From NCBI RefSeq assembly GCF_003590095.1, contig NW_020800309.1, forward strand, positions 248,001 through 312,000: a stretch of 64,000 nt of DNA, written 5' to 3'. Below are positions 1-13,604 of this stretch, piece by piece (position 1 is the stretch's first letter; each line of letters begins with the position of its first letter). The DNA is from Trichoplusia ni (taxonomy: Eukaryota; Arthropoda; Insecta; Lepidoptera; Noctuidae). A model generated the notes under the pieces. It did no database searches and was not told the DNA's origin. It saw only the letters and a program-made list of their open reading frames with translations. The position numbers and the translations under genes are program-made.

Positions 1-3000
1 GAAGATGAACATCTTTAATGAGCACTACTCAAAAACGTGCTCTCTGACTGAAATCAGTGCGTTAAAGCTATGTATTTTATAACTACATTCATCATACCGA
101 AATAATTAAAGAACACTCGAATAAAACTGTAATCTAGTCTGTCAGTTATTGAGGAAACCGGGGCATATTAAACCGCGCCATTTATAGACTAGCAAAGTTT
201 AATTTAAAAGGATTATTCTTGTCACAGTAGCTACGTTTGTGCTGGCGTTATTTTAGTTCAGGCGACGTACCAACGCATCTTAGTGCAAGACGGTTGCAGT
301 TGTGAAAGAGAGATGCCGCTATGTACCGTACAGTGTGCCGTCTCGCTTCTACAAATTAAACAGTTTTACTTTATGTGATCGTGGTAGGCCCCCACGATGG
401 GCAGTGCAGCGAGATTGTTACTGAAATTTATATGAGACTTGCTGCGCCTCGCGGATTCGTCTTCGTGATCACGTTCCCGCGGAGTTTATCGAGACGTAAA
501 TATCTTTGTATTCAGGTAAATATTCTCCCTAATATACCTCGCCACATATCTATCAGTCTTTGCTCGAAAGAGTATCAAAAATATCTACTAACTGAGATGA
601 TAGGAGGCACTGACAAAATGAATTCTTAGTACCACTTTTGTAAATGGAAAGCTTTTTTTAAATAAGTTTTTGTACCTTTTTCCTTACTGCACGTGTAAAA
701 TATATGATTGTTTCAACGAAACCTCTTTGGTAATGACACCCGTTTCCGTAGTATCACACTGCACGGCACACGCAAATGTTGTTTTACATTTTAACCCTAT
801 AATTTTCGTTGTTAATCAGATAATTTGTTCTCGTTTAATGTGACGGTCAATAAACTCGCGTCAGTAATTTGGTTAACGACGAATGTGACACTAGCCCTTA
901 GCGGCCGAAACATGTGTGTTGTGTACGCAAATCGATCTGTTTGTTTTGCTTTTGTTTATTTTTTTGTGACCACGGTTTCATAGTCTGCGTTCTGCGTTTG
1001 TTTTCCATGGTATTTCATTTCAGCGTTTTGGGGTTTTATCATTTTTATTCGGTTCTTTGATAAAATGAGTCCTATGAAACATGGTTCTATAAAACCGTCA
1101 AAGTTTGTGCTAAGGCTACCTGCATAGTTCGGCTTGGAAAAAATATGTAAAACTACAATCAAGTGGTGATATGATTTCTTAGGAAACGGCAACAATATTT
1201 ATAGATACTATTAATTAGAGAATAAGAATATTTTATTTTATTTCCTAGAAATCATCCCTGTCAGGCTTTCGGCTCCCAGTATCCAATCGAGACATCAACT
1301 TAAAAATTACCTTATGTTTTGCTGTAATCTCAATAATTCGTATGTTATTGAGATTACCTTAAGCGCCTTATACAATACGACGAGCAACGTGTTCGATACG
1401 TGTTCTTTGAAATATTATAACAAAGTTGTACAACTATTAGTGTACGCTGTACAGCTGCTATAGTTGTCTGAAGCGTGAAAGTAGACAAAGATGTCTTTTG
1501 TCGGGAAAAAAATGGTCAGAAGTTTCCAGCAAAGAAAGTTTATTATAATTATAACTTTCATTACATGGTCACAAACTAAAGAACAAGTTATGAGAATAAA
1601 TATGAATAACAACTGTACACTGTTGAATTTGTGTTACACAAAATGGTTTGGAAAGGTGCTCATAAATAATGATGCATTCAACATCCCAGCATTACGCGGC
1701 GACTATAGGTAAATGAAAATTTGTGGCAACAAACATAAAATAATTTAAAAGTAACATTTCTATTTTCGGTCATATTTGTTACTCCTGATTGGACATACAA
1801 ATATTATAAATCTGTATTTTCAATGTAGTTAACCGGTTGTTTTATGCAAGAGTCAACTTCACCTCATTTTTTGACATGTGTTTCAGACACATTTAAGACA
1901 ATATGTAAGTGGAAGGAAATCTCCGAAAAATATTTCCGTTTTCGAGATGAAGACTGGAATATTTTTGTTTACAAATCATTATAAGTACAGCTATCATAAT
2001 ATAACGACATATAGGTAGTTCATTGAAGTAACTATAACTACCCTATAAAAGTTTGGAATGTTACAAAGGAAAACAGTTTTCCGTCTTTTATTTTTTTCTC
2101 GAAGGTTGTTATTTCAGAAAGTAGTGTTAGTTTGTATAAACATTCGTGCCAAAGTAAAAACAGGTTAAAAGAAATGTAAGCTTATTATGTAAACAATGAT
2201 GTCTTCAAAGGAAATTATTACCCGTAGAAGCGGCTAGACTAAGTTATTTTAATTAGTGGATCTTAAAAGGTGTTACTGAAAAGTTGTAGTCGAATAACTA
2301 AGTCTGGTCTAGACTGCTCTTGGTCTAGCTCTTTTATGTGAAGCTAGATTTTTAATTAGTCTTGAAATCTAAATTTTCTCGTCAAAGCGTTGCAGTAAGT
2401 TTAATATTACTTAACATCTGTTAAAGAACCGCAGAATTTATGTTTCATATGCCTTTGGGATTTTTTATTGCTGTAATTTAGTAAGGTTTTTATTTTATTT
2501 TATTTTTTTAATATCAAATAGTTGTTTATTGACTCATTACTTTTGAATAATACCGGCCACGTTGTGATAAATTAGAGCACTTTAATGTCCTTCACCGCAT
2601 TTTATACCACTTGCATCTAAACTTGTTTTCTTCCCAATATATTAAAAACAAATACTCTTCAACAAAGTATTGAATTCATAATCGAATAACGCAAAAGCGA
2701 TTATGCGGTTTTATATTCAATGTTGCATGTTTCTCAATAAATGAATAAACAACGCGAAATAATACCGAGCACATATTTATATTAACAACGAGAAAGCGGA
2801 AATGGGTCGAAATTAAATAGTTTAGTGCCAGACAGACGGACGGACGGAATTAGCGTTGCGATAATAGCATTGCATTTAAATTAGACACTTGTTAAGCGTT
2901 CGGGAGTTTGTCCAAAATTTTGTATTATTAATTCCCCGTAAGGCTCGAAATTCCATTATTTAAAATTGCTCAACATCTTACCTTTATTCAAATATTTCAA

Positions 3001-4499
3001 GTAGAATTCGTTTTGGAATTTGCGCCAAATATCTAAATTTTCTTTAAATATCCCAAGCTCAGTGTTTTCGTCATAATCTATAGCAAACGAATATTTTTTC
3101 AATTATTTTTACAAAAAATTGTTGTCTCAAAGATTAAACGACAGTTATGTTTTCAACGCACCCGGTTTAATTCAGGCTCGTGTAACAAAAATCAATTCAG
3201 CTTCAATAACGTGTTTGCCTAAAACTACGAAGTTCGCTTATTGTTCACCAATAACTAACTAGACTCGTGTTTTGGATGAAAGTCCGTTGTATACAATGTT
3301 ATCTTTCCACATGCTATTTTTAGCCCACTTGTGATAACATCACGGCCGTCTTCGGCTCTCCATATAATTCGAGAGTGTGAAGGGGCGTGTCTCTCCTTTG
3401 TTTCACCATTAAAATACAAGAGTACGTGTTCCTAAAGATTTCTCACTGAAATAATTGATCGAACTTGAAGGTCGTCCGATAACATCTTACTGCAAACCGT
3501 TCCCATTCTAAGCTGTGATTTACGAGTTTCTGTTGTGGCAATGTTGTTTACGGCCTTCTCGATAATCTCCTAATCAGATCCATTTTACCATTATCACTAT
3601 CATAAAACTGGAATGTACTGTAAATCCTCTCGGTATTTCCATTATAAGGGCCGATAAATTGCCCCATTGGTTGAATTGCGTCTACGGTCGAGTGCGGGCG
3701 GTTCTATTACGAAGCAACAGAGCGGTTGTGCATTCTGCATTGCCCGCGCCCTTGGGCCACGAAATAGGATTCATACCCGCAATAACCTTGCTAGCCATTA
3801 TAATTTACGCTGTTCCTAACCCTGGGAATTTATGAGCACTAGAATCCAGTGGTATTCTCCAGAGGGTGGCGCCCGGAGCCTTTGTTTACGTTACATCCTC
3901 AGATGCTAATGGAAATGTGTATTGCGGACAGGAAATGGCTGAAATTTTGCCAATGCTACATGTTTACTGTTGTCTGAGGATTATATAACATGAAAATGGT
4001 AATACTTTTAAGTTGAAGTCTAGTTTGCTCTTAATACCAGTTTTTTTGCAAACGACTTTACTAATGCAGCTATACACGTACTTGGTTTGTTTGAACTTAT
4101 CTTTTACCATATTTTGTCCTGGTAAGGTACCTTCTAAAATTCCGGTTAAACGGGAATCCTGTTATTTGTTTACTAATAAAATTTTATGTTTCACGATCAA
4201 AGGTCTAAACGAAAACGAATCGCTGGCATACATAGTTTCGGCATCTGTTTGTAATGAGTTTTACTCACCTCCCAAAGGTGTTATGATATTTTGAAATCGT
4301 CTCCTGTAACTTGAACTGATATGCATTTAACATTGTCTATAAATTGAAAGTCAACACCGGACGAAAACTAAGCAGCAATTCAAAACATCCAAAAATCGAT
4401 TTCGTAACCGTGAAAACACAACGCTTTCATAATAATGATGGATGAGGGACGTACGTGTTTGATGTGCTGTTATCCTTCGTCACGTTTGATACCGCATCA
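1..4499. other. AT-rich non-coding stretch with two GC-richer blocks
   Basis: I see no recognisable coding exon or mobile element here. A GC-richer block lies at about 240-500 and holds an 84-codon open frame that resembles no protein I know; a possible splice donor (TTCAG|GTAAAT) ends at 515. A second GC-richer block at about 3640-3900 directly precedes the candidate promoter at 4.5 kb and contains a CTCF-like motif. Short GACG repeats occur near 2832-2847. Confidence 0.5.
3859..3872 (+). promoter_or_regulatory. CTCF-like motif
   Basis: CCAGAGGGTGGCGC matches 12 of 14 positions of the classic CTCF core CCASYAGRKGGCGC. It sits in a GC-richer block about 0.8 kb upstream of the candidate promoter at 4.6 kb. 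This is only a motif match and chance occurrence is possible. Confidence 0.25.
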
Positions 4500-4805
4500 A
4501 TTAAATAGTCAGTGAGTCGTACCTCTTGGTCGCACCTGATGGCTTTGCACTCGAACGACACCCGTCCGCCAGCCGGGCCAGTAGTCAGCCGACCGCGTTC
4601 GGAGTCGCACGCCCTTCGTCCTCGGTCGCGCCAATACAAACGCGACCCTTTACTCTTTAAATATTTTTAGTTCACGGAAATCGCGTGTCGTCCACGGTTT
4701 TTAGTGTTGAACCAATTCTTGAGTGCACAAAGGAAGTTTATACCAATATAGAGTCGAACGTTTTTGTGTGTCGATGGGATGTAGTGTTTACAGTAATGCC
4801 ATAAG
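4500..4805 (+). promoter_or_regulatory. Candidate promoter and untranslated first exon
   Basis: A CpG- and GC-rich block (about 4520-4640) stands out from its AT-rich surroundings. It contains a CCAAT box at 4631-4635 and a weak TATA-like TTTAAATAT near 4656, so transcription could start near 4690. The stretch that follows has several stops and ends with a consensus splice donor AAG|GTAAGT, exon end at 4805. The only late ATG, at 4796, opens a two-codon frame closed by TAA before the donor. This is the usual look of a non-coding first exon of an insect gene with a long first intron. No downstream exon was recognised in the window, so the gene is unknown and the call is inference. Confidence 0.4.
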
Positions 4806-7751
4806 GTAAGTTTGTTTATACGTACGTCGATCAGCTGTGAAACATTGGTCGACTCTCCGATGTGTTTATGGTACTGTCATATTTGAGCCGCTGGTATTCA
4901 AATATTTGATGAGGTTAAAGTGTTTTTATGTGAGTTCAATTGTTAACCGGTCTAGTTACACGTGTGTTTTCAATCGTTTTCGAATACGTGACGTGTTTAG
5001 TGAGTAAAAACAGGAAGTTTATGTAGAGGAGTGTTATCTTGCCTCAGTTTTAGAATAAGTTACGAGTTGCTTGCACTGTATCACTGCGATTGTAGGCTGC
5101 AAATTGTAATTAACGTTATTGTTAGCAGAGTACCAAGTCTGTGTGCATTTCTAATTGAGTGAAATGTGTTATCTGTACCTGTTTTTGTAATGAACGTCAT
5201 TCTATGACTTAAATGTGGCATAGATATTGCATAACTCTATATTTCTATGCAGTTTGTATAACAGTAATTCTGTACATAATACTTTGTTTCAAGTAGTCTA
5301 TTTTTCCAGTATTCATACAATGTCGCGTGTTATAATGCTTACACAATCTAAGAAATGCGTGACGTTGTCTATTATAATAATATTTGCATTAAACGCAGAC
5401 GTTCTAGATCAAACAAAAAAGTTAAATAACATAATATGGAGTTATTCATAAACTCACAACATTCAAGTGTGACTACTCCTTGGATATGTCATTATCTTGG
5501 CTTATCGGTATCAGAATCTGATTGTACAAACAGATGAACACACGAGCACTCGTAAAGGTATCGTAATTGTATTATATCACTGGGTTAATGAGGACTCGTT
5601 AGGTCGCGGAAGTTTCTAAAGATTCTCGTATCGATTGCATTATGTAGAGACTGTATTCTCTGTATTCGGTACTTTTGGTACCTCTAAGTGCCTGCTGTTC
5701 ACACGTCATTGTCTCAGATTGAACCGATAACCTATAACTCCAGTTAACTTTAGTTACGTAGACTCGAGTTCGACTTGTGGGTTCGTTGAACACATTTCAT
5801 TATTATATCCGTAGCATCGGATGGTTGCCCCGCCAGTTAACTCTACCGACTAAAACCTGTTTTATAAATGTTAGTTTATTTTTATGCGGTCATACTTCGT
5901 TAACACCTAGATGTTAAATGAAAGGAGTTTTTATTGATGTGCATACTTTGAATGTTTGCGGCTATATTTATTCAAATGTTTGACATGCGTTGGTTAGTTA
6001 GCGTATTTCGCAGTTAAGTTTTCCATTACTAGAACTTTGTGAAAATAATAATAAAGAATATAAACTATCGTCGCGCGTCTACGTAATTGATTTTATTTAA
6101 TTCAATATAAGAAGAGAAAATATTTCATATTTCAATGAAAATATTGCAGGATCGTATGAAAGGTAAAAAGGGGTAAGAAATATGAGAAATGCCGCGGTAG
6201 TCCTCACGTTACGGTATAGGTATCTCAATTTCATAACTTGGATAGCTTTCTTACATGGAGCATAAAAAAGTAGAGGGAAGTGTTTGAATCAGACAAATCA
6301 GCCAAGAATTTATTTTTGAGACGAACATTATATTAAGCAAATTTGTAAGGTTTAAAATGAGTTATTATTTTTAAATAACCCTGAGGCTTATAACTAAGTT
6401 TGATTAAAATTTATCTGTCTAGGCATTTTAATGTTAGACTTATTTGACAGCTGAACATTTTGTCATGCAATGAGGATTATACAAAAATAATTACAATCAA
6501 CCATTTGCCTGTCCCTAGAGTCATAATTGAACGCTTATGTTTAATTATTAAGTCTATTACTGGACATCGAATTTGTTAAATTAAGCGAAACGGTACTTGT
6601 TTCATTACAATGAATTATGAATACCACTTCCTTTTACTCTACGTATCATGCCTGTATATTAAAGAACATACAGCATGGAATAAGTAACAAGGTATCGGAC
6701 GGGATTAGAATTTATTTATCCCTCATCTGTCCTTGTACTCTTCCTGATGGATTAACTTTTTTCAATAGTTTGTTACTTTATTATACTTTGTAACTTGGAT
6801 TCAGATACGCCGCTCTGCCAGGATTATGATTACTCGTAATAATAGTCAAATTTGGATTTTTCTCATTGATGAAATATACGGCTTTAGGAAATAGATACCT
6901 TGGCATTTTTAAACAAATATGATACATGTGTAATATGGTTACTTTTTTGCGGAATTGTAAAAAAATACAGTATTGTATTTCTTAGATACAGATTTATGAT
7001 TCCGATTTTAACCTTTAAGTCAAATGTATAAGTGAGTTAGTCTCGATTTGCACAAAAAGGCGGTCAGCAATATAAAAATGATCCGAACACTTTGATTTTC
7101 CATTCCCCCTACTTAGTAAGTCGCTCTCTGAATGAAACTTCAGATTAAAGTTAAATGTCTGATATTTCCTAAGAGATTTTCAAGCTAAGAAGTATTTATT
7201 TGATTAGTTTCAAGACGAAGCGAGAGTCCAATAATTTTATCATGCGATATCACAGATAAATGTAGATAAAAGATGTTTGTGGAATTCTGCCTTTTTGTTA
7301 GATTTGTAAGGTCGGCTCTTATCGTATTGACATCTGTTTTTGATATGAAGACTATTTTGTTGTAACTCTTGATTTAGCTGAATATTGTATCTATTTTTTC
7401 TCAATGTAGAATGTATACTTTCACAAGCTATTTTTGGGGCCTCGTACTTTTTGTTTTTCGATTGTTAACGCCTACCTATCCCTACTGCTCGTATGTTAAC
7501 TAATAATTTTAGAAAAAACACTGCATCTCTAGAACTAACAACCAAAAAAACAATTTTGAGAATCGGAAAAAAATGCAGCAATCCAGTAGCATTTCCATTT
7601 GTTTGTCTGTCTATATCAGTGACTAAATCCCGTAGACTGTAAATAATATAATTTTGTTAAAATTTCATTAGTATTTGTGTCAATTTAAATAATATGTACA
7701 GCAACAAAAACAATGGAGCAATATGGGTTATGATTGCCTGAAATAAATGTA
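4806..7751. other. AT-rich stretch, possible intron
   Basis: Nothing recognisable is seen here. Open frames are short and resemble no known protein. If the donor at 4805/4806 is real, this is the start of a long first intron. Confidence 0.4.
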
Positions 7752-7792
7752 TTTTTTTTTTTTTTTTTTTTTTTTATTTTATTTTTTTTTTT
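7752..7792. repeat. Poly(T) tract
   Basis: An uninterrupted run of 24 T (7752-7775) is followed by T runs broken by single A residues. On the opposite strand it could be the A-tail of an unrecognised retroelement, but no element body was identified. Confidence 0.85.
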
Positions 7793-7922
7793 ATTTATAA
7801 TTCGATCTCTGTGATTCTGTGGTGAGATTGTCAGATCTTTGTGAGATTGTGTGCACCCGGTGAAAATATCGGCGAGACGGTATTTCATGATATACCTGTA
7901 TGCAACAGTTCAAAGTCAAATA

Positions 7923-8218
7923 TCCTACTACTATTATAAAGGCGAAAGTTTGTAAGTATGGATGTATGGCTGTTTGTTACTCTTTCACGTAAAAACTACT
8001 GAATGGATTTGAATGAAACTTTACCACAATATAGCTTATACATCAGAATAACACATAGGCTACAATTTTTGAGGTTTCTAATGTGAGGTCGTAAAAAAAC
8101 ACATTTTTTGCGCTTACATTGCAAGCGCTGACTGAATCCTACAAGATAGATAGAAGGCAGGTATAAATTATAACTTATATCTTCTAACTACGCGGACGAA
8201 GTCGCGGGCAACATCTAG
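7923..8218 (+). mobile_element. Non-autonomous Helitron, 296 bp
   Basis: The element begins TCCTACTACTATTATAAAGG and ends with the hairpin-forming GACGAAGTCGCGGGCAACAT followed by CTAG. This matches the lepidopteran Helitron plan of a 5' TC start, a short stem about 10 bases before the end and a 3' CTRR. It is flanked by A (7922) and T (8219), the expected A|T target, and has no inverted repeats or target duplication, as expected for rolling-circle transposition. It has no coding capacity and must have been moved by proteins from elsewhere. Both termini look intact. Confidence 0.88.
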
Positions 8219-9548
8219 TACTTAAATATAATTGTATCAAAGTTTTGAACTAAGTACGGAAAGAGTTATGTTGTATACCGCAGTCTATTCCATATTATTG
8301 TAAGGAAATTATTTACTGTAATAGTTGAACAGATAAATCTGTTTCTAGTGTTGAGAAAGTCAGCTTTATTACGATTTATTACTCAATCGTGCTTTAACGG
8401 CTAACTAATCGACCAAGTATGAACGAAATCGCATCTTAAAACTAGAGTAACACTCAGAGCACTTCATGCATTTTTTAAATTGATTTTGTAAGAGCTGGAC
8501 TTTCCAAACATGACATATTTTTGCCATTTCTAGCCTCGTAGGCCTGGCATATCTGACTATACAAATTAAACACTTCCTAGAATTAAATAAAAGTCAATTT
8601 ACACTCAACAAATGAGTGATAAGTATGAACGAATGCATTCCCTTGCCAATGGCTGCGACGTATCCGTATGCCAACTTTATACTTTTTAAATCTCAACACA
8701 TTGGCATGAACAATAAATGAATGGATAATTTTATTACCTGATGTAATTCTATTACACATGAAGTTATTTGATTACAACACCCGTACGTAATTGGTGACGG
8801 TTAATAATGGAATTCTTGTAAGCTATGTCGATTTGTTATAGTGACAAGAAAATGGCCAGTTTTTAATAATTTAAATTTTGTTTGACTGAATCTTCTACTT
8901 TAAATATTTTTGTTAATTTGGGTGCGTTTTTGCATGTTGTTTGTCCTTAGTAGAACTCCTGTGATACAATAACTAAAATACCTTCATGCGGGGGTCGTTC
9001 TTTAAAAAAAAACACACACACTTAATGCGAACTTCAAAGCGTGTAAAATTTAGTCTTTTCAAAGTCACTTCTTGTTACTACAGAGTGTGTGTAGTGTATA
9101 AAAATAATTTTGCAACGAAGGGATACTATCCTTAATAACATTCATTATTACATGATTATACATACATATCCATGCTTATAACATGCAATACATTGCCCAA
9201 CCAAACCAGCAATTAAATTAACAAATAAATGACTCGTTTTGTCAGAGGGCAATGATTTGATTAACCTACACTGGCAACACCCAACAGCATTAAACTGTAC
9301 CCTTAACCACATCAACACACGTTAGCATGGAATATCTGAATTTGTACAATCGAAAACAAAACTCGATGAATAATATCAGGTTTACGAACGCGCCACCAAT
9401 GTTCAGTGACATTTGAAATGTTGGTTCAGCAAGTTTCGAGTACAGTTGTGCTGTTAGTACTATCTTGTTTCTTACTTCTAAGAGCAAGTTATGGGTATGA
9501 TTAAGTTGAGCTTACGATGAGACTATTATGACTTATGGAAACTGTTGA
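8219..9548. other. AT-rich non-coding stretch
   Basis: No gene or clear mobile element is seen. A short A-run followed by (CA)n lies near 9003-9020. Confidence 0.5.
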
Positions 9549-9559
9549 TGTTGTAGTAG

Positions 9560-9952
9560 TGATTAAAAGTAGCTTGTGTAAGGGTCTAAACAGACGGACT
9601 GCATTTCAACTGCAATCCAACTGCAAATTTGCTGTTCGGATGCAGTTTGAATGCAGTTGAAACGACTGCAATAGGACTGCAAACCAACCGTGCGGTCCAA
9701 TTGCAGTCGTGTTTGCTGGTCCAATTGCTGTAACGGTTGGTTTGCAGTTCTACTGCAGTCGTGTCAACTGCATCGGAACTGCAAATTTACAGTTGAATTG
9801 CAGTTGAAATGCGGTCCGTCTTTTTAGACCCTAAGACACGATATGGCTGCAAAGAGTTTTTCTTGTGAGATGTCGTCACTTAGAAAGGTGTGGAAGAAGA
9901 AGACATGTTGCGCCGACCCCGAATAATTGGGATAAGGGCAATGGAATGATGG
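9560..9952 (+). mobile_element. Truncated RTE-type LINE 3' end, split by a MITE
   Basis: The segment 9833-9952 reads DMAAKSF..., then WKKKTCCADPE and a stop, which is the extreme carboxyl end of a lepidopteran non-LTR retrotransposon reverse transcriptase. The same tail occurs at 28.66-28.77 kb. Both copies end in GGAATGATG. The insertion is bounded by a perfect 11-bp duplication, TGTTGTAGTAG, at 9549-9559 and 9953-9963. Only about 140 bp of LINE survive, because the copy is severely 5'-truncated and is interrupted by the MITE at 9582-9831. Confidence 0.85.
9582..9831. mobile_element. PIF/Harbinger-like MITE, 250 bp
   Basis: The element starts GGGTCTAAACAGACGGAC and ends with its near-perfect inverse (GTCCGTC, then TTTTAGACCC). 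The inverted similarity continues inward through many TGCAGTTGAA-like words, so almost the whole element can fold back on itself. It is flanked by the trinucleotide TAA at 9579-9581 and 9832-9834. A 3-bp TAA duplication and GGG termini suit Tourist-type MITEs of the PIF/Harbinger superfamily. It has no coding capacity. It inserted into a LINE tail, so it is the younger of the two. Confidence 0.87.
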
Positions 9953-11110
9953 TGTTGTAGTAGCGAGATTCCCAATACCAGCACGGAGCGTTCGCTTTTG
10001 TTAAAAATTGTATTCTAAGACTTTTGTTAATTACTGTACAATAGTCTGTGTAATATTAACAGTCGTTTACGAAGGAAGTTATTTCATTTAATTTATTTTT
10101 TATGTATCTCAATCTTATTTGGATAAGTTGTGAGATAAAAGCGTATGTCCGTTGCTTTCTGGAATAGTCTAAAAAGGGACACAAATAAATGAGTTTTGTA
10201 TGTATTTTTTGATTCTCAAATGGTGTGTAAGCGTTAATCTTCAATTGATTGTAATGATACAATTTCATATATTTAAATACCCTTGTTTATGTAAAGTTCG
10301 GAAGTCAAAGTTTATTTATCAATTCCAACTGTCAAATATCGTTAACATCTAGCTTGTTATGATTTCCTAATGTTTTCGAATTCATAATCCTGTTTATTAT
10401 TACTAAGTTTGTCAACAAAACGTGTTTAATGTTACTTTCTATCAACAAATGGAATTCATTGAAATATGAAATGTCATCAAGTTTTACGTAACTTTTATGG
10501 TACTACATATGGTATTTTGAGACTTCCAAAAAATCTTATTGAAATTTTAGCCTTCTTGTCTTTTCCTTAACTCTTTACTAAAACTAAACCTACAGGCAAA
10601 AAAACACTACAGTAAAGAATATCTTAACAATCAGCTGTTACTAACAGTTCATTAAAACTTTGATTCTCCAAGCCTCATTTAATATTAAATATACCTCACC
10701 AATCAAAACGTTTAATTAAAATTTAATTAATCTCATATATGGTTCAAAGGAAGCTACCTAATTCGGTCATGATTGTCGCCCTAACAAATGGTTATGAAAT
10801 GTAACCTCGTGCTATGCAGTTGCATTTAACCGCACGTTACGCAGAAACCAGGGCGAGGGCGGGTCACCGGCTATATTTTAACTACAACTTTATACGTACG
10901 ACGACAAACAATAGAACTTTACTTTTATATGTTGTTTTATACTTTTGTCGCTTTGTTGGTACTGGACTTTAAGAACTAAAGCGATTGTTTCCTGTCTTTC
11001 TAAGTCACGTGATTTGAAAAGGTCTACCTTAGTGATAGACTAATCTTATTGTCTCGTGACATCGCTTCCAAAAACGATCTAAGCATTACGAAATACAACC
11101 ATTCTATTCT

Positions 11111-11197
11111 TTATTTATTTATTTATTTATTTATTTAATTATTACACTAATCTACCATTACAGGTTACTTAACCTAATGCGGTAGCTAGGACTAAAT
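11111..11197 (+). repeat. (TTTA)n plus dispersed repeat, copy 1
   Basis: A tetranucleotide run (TTTA)n at 11111-11137 leads into a segment that includes CTTAACCTAATGCGGTAGCT. The same segment recurs at 15779-15817 with essentially one difference over 39 bases. Both copies follow TTTA-rich DNA, so they are two members of one dispersed family of unknown class. Confidence 0.7.
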
Positions 11198-12549
11198 AAA
11201 GGTCTATGTATTTATGTGAACTAGGGTTTCAAAGATTGAATTATTATGCATATAGTTGCAGGTCTAAATTCCAGCAACTGTTTTAATATGTAATTTTCTG
11301 ATAATTCTGATATGCACAGGCAATAAGTTAGACTGATGCACATCATTGCTCCTCCTGGAATTGCTTGTTGCTTCATCCACTTTTCTCCTAGATATGAAAT
11401 CCTTACTATTTACGAATCCCATGTTTCAAATTTCTGTCATTCCGCGATTTAAATCTTCAACGTCGAACGTATCGCTTGCGGTCGTGTATCCAAAATTATC
11501 TTAGTATAACATCGTTGTGTCCGTGTGTGTGATCTGAACTTTTTTGTCATTTTACCGTCATTTATTCCAAAGACCCCAATCTTACTTGAACAGCCAGAAA
11601 CTTACATAATTACCACTCGTTACTACACTCGATTTAAGTTGCGAAAATTTCTGGCATTCTGACAATTTCAAGAAATTAATATCGCACTTAGTTTAAAAGG
11701 GAACGTTTTCTTTGTCATCTCGTCTTACGATCCCATTTATCCTCCAGATCAATGCATGACGGTACAACGACTAGTCTTTTGATATCCTTGAGAAAACTTT
11801 CCAGACATATTTATTTTTTTGCCTTCGTTAAAACTGATTTCGAAGTGCTTCTCTTATGAGCACGTATGGATTTGTAATATTATGGAACTTATTTTGTACT
11901 TTTATGAGTCCTTTTGTTGATAAGTATGCTTGTAATTCGCAAGGTAATAAATTGATACAAATTTCGATCCTAATTAAAAAAATAAAATGGTTATAATGAG
12001 TCTTAAAATGCTGCACAAACTTGTAACACAGGCATATTCCAATATTCAATTAATTGATGATTTTTTTTAAGGGTCAATAAGAAAAACCTAAGAGAACTGT
12101 ACCAATCATTTAGTGTTTAATTACTGGACACGCATTCATTAAAAACAAAAGCGAAACTGCGATGTTCAAATCTAAAACTTAAACAGATTATTTCAACGGA
12201 TTTGTTTTCACGCTTCATCCTAAATTCTCATTTATTTGAGAAAGTAAAATTCGGAGAAAATTTCCTAATTATACCTAGCTTTCGAGTGATTATTTCGACG
12301 CAATTATAGACTTTCTTATATTTACAGTTGACTTATTTCAATTCGAACTGAGGTTATTAGTTCATAACGACACCAGTTTATTGGGACAAGCGGGATATGA
12401 ACTTACCTGACCCCTCCGTAACATTTTAGCTCTGTGCATTGTTGAGGTGTTCCCGTTTTCCAAATTGTCTATATGAGTATGACTCAAAGTATATAGGAGT
12501 ATGGGTATACATGACTCACTTGTGCCATCTTATAGGCCTAATATGTCCG

Positions 12550-12610
12550 ATGTACCGATGGACAACTTGAGGAAACCTTTGCCCAGCAGTGGACGTCAAT
12601 ATGCTGTATT
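12550..12610 (+). repeat. Decayed LINE 3'-tail remnant
   Basis: The words GAGGAAACCTTTGCCCAGCA and GTGGACGTCAATATGCTG resemble the 3' untranslated end of a common lepidopteran LINE (CCCAGCAGTGG... followed by TAGGCTG). No coding part or flanking duplication is visible. Confidence 0.4.
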
Positions 12611-13604
12611 GATCGATAGGCTAAAGTTTATGTTACCGACTATGAAAGAGGAGATCCTTTGACGGCATTTTTTACTTTTACGTTTGCCTCTGCTATTTCT
12701 GTCGATATTTTGAAACTGTTTTGCGGGTAAAATTAAAACGAGCCAGAAACACTTTAGAAACGAATCTCCCTATGAAATATGTCTAAGGAAGTTTTGCTTT
12801 TCTTGTTTTCCATAGCAGGTTTGTAATTTATATGCAAAAGCAACTCCGTATTGAATCTTATCGAATCGATATCTATCTCGATAATCTAGCCGACTTATCA
12901 ACGGTGTACCTTTATATAAACTAAAATATTCAAAAGCGAAAATTGTATTTTCCTTTAAACTTCATATTTGTTTGCTCTAGTTGGTAACTAACAGGTAAAT
13001 GATAAAGTTTCATGTGTATTACGGATTGAAAGTTTTTATCTGTTTTCCAAAGTGTTAACCGAGCTCTGGTACCTTTGTTTTTTCTAAAAGGGTTTCGCGG
13101 AATATGCCGTATTATTTTTAGGGTTTCATTTCCTTCCTAGTAAATATAGGTCCCCAGATTTCAAATTTTTGAATCTATTTTTCCGTCACTGACTGTCATT
13201 TGAGACTTACAAAACTCTACTTTCTACTGTGTACTTTTATCAATCACACGACATACCCAGACGATTTTTCGGCTAAGGCTGTATCCACATTACCGCCTTT
13301 TTAAAACAAACTTTTTTGTATCCTTATTTATATTTTTTTATACGTGTAGCATATCTTCGTAATATCTAGTAATACGTGCTGTTTACAACGATAATGCGGT
13401 ATTTATTATTTAATAGGATTACTGGTTTTTATGTTCTGTGTTTACGATGTAGGAATCTTTACGTAGCTTAATAGTGTTAGAATTATGCTTATCTTATTAT
13501 AGATGCAAAGCCTACTATTGAATCACTAATGTTTAATACTTTTTATTTAGAGTCAAAATTGCTTTAAGCTCGTGCTGCGAACGATGTTCTGTATTAGATT
13601 TTTA

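Larger units (their letters stand above)
9964..13604. other. AT-rich stretch with a few repeat remnants
   Basis: No exon was recognised. The stretch contains a (TTTA)n run and a dispersed repeat at 11.1 kb, and a short LINE-tail-like remnant near 12.55 kb (both listed separately). Confidence 0.5.

Noticed and set aside
4427..4639. 70-codon frame on the - strand across the GC-rich block
   Set aside because: It lies in the candidate promoter and resembles no protein; the GC-rich composition explains the open frame.
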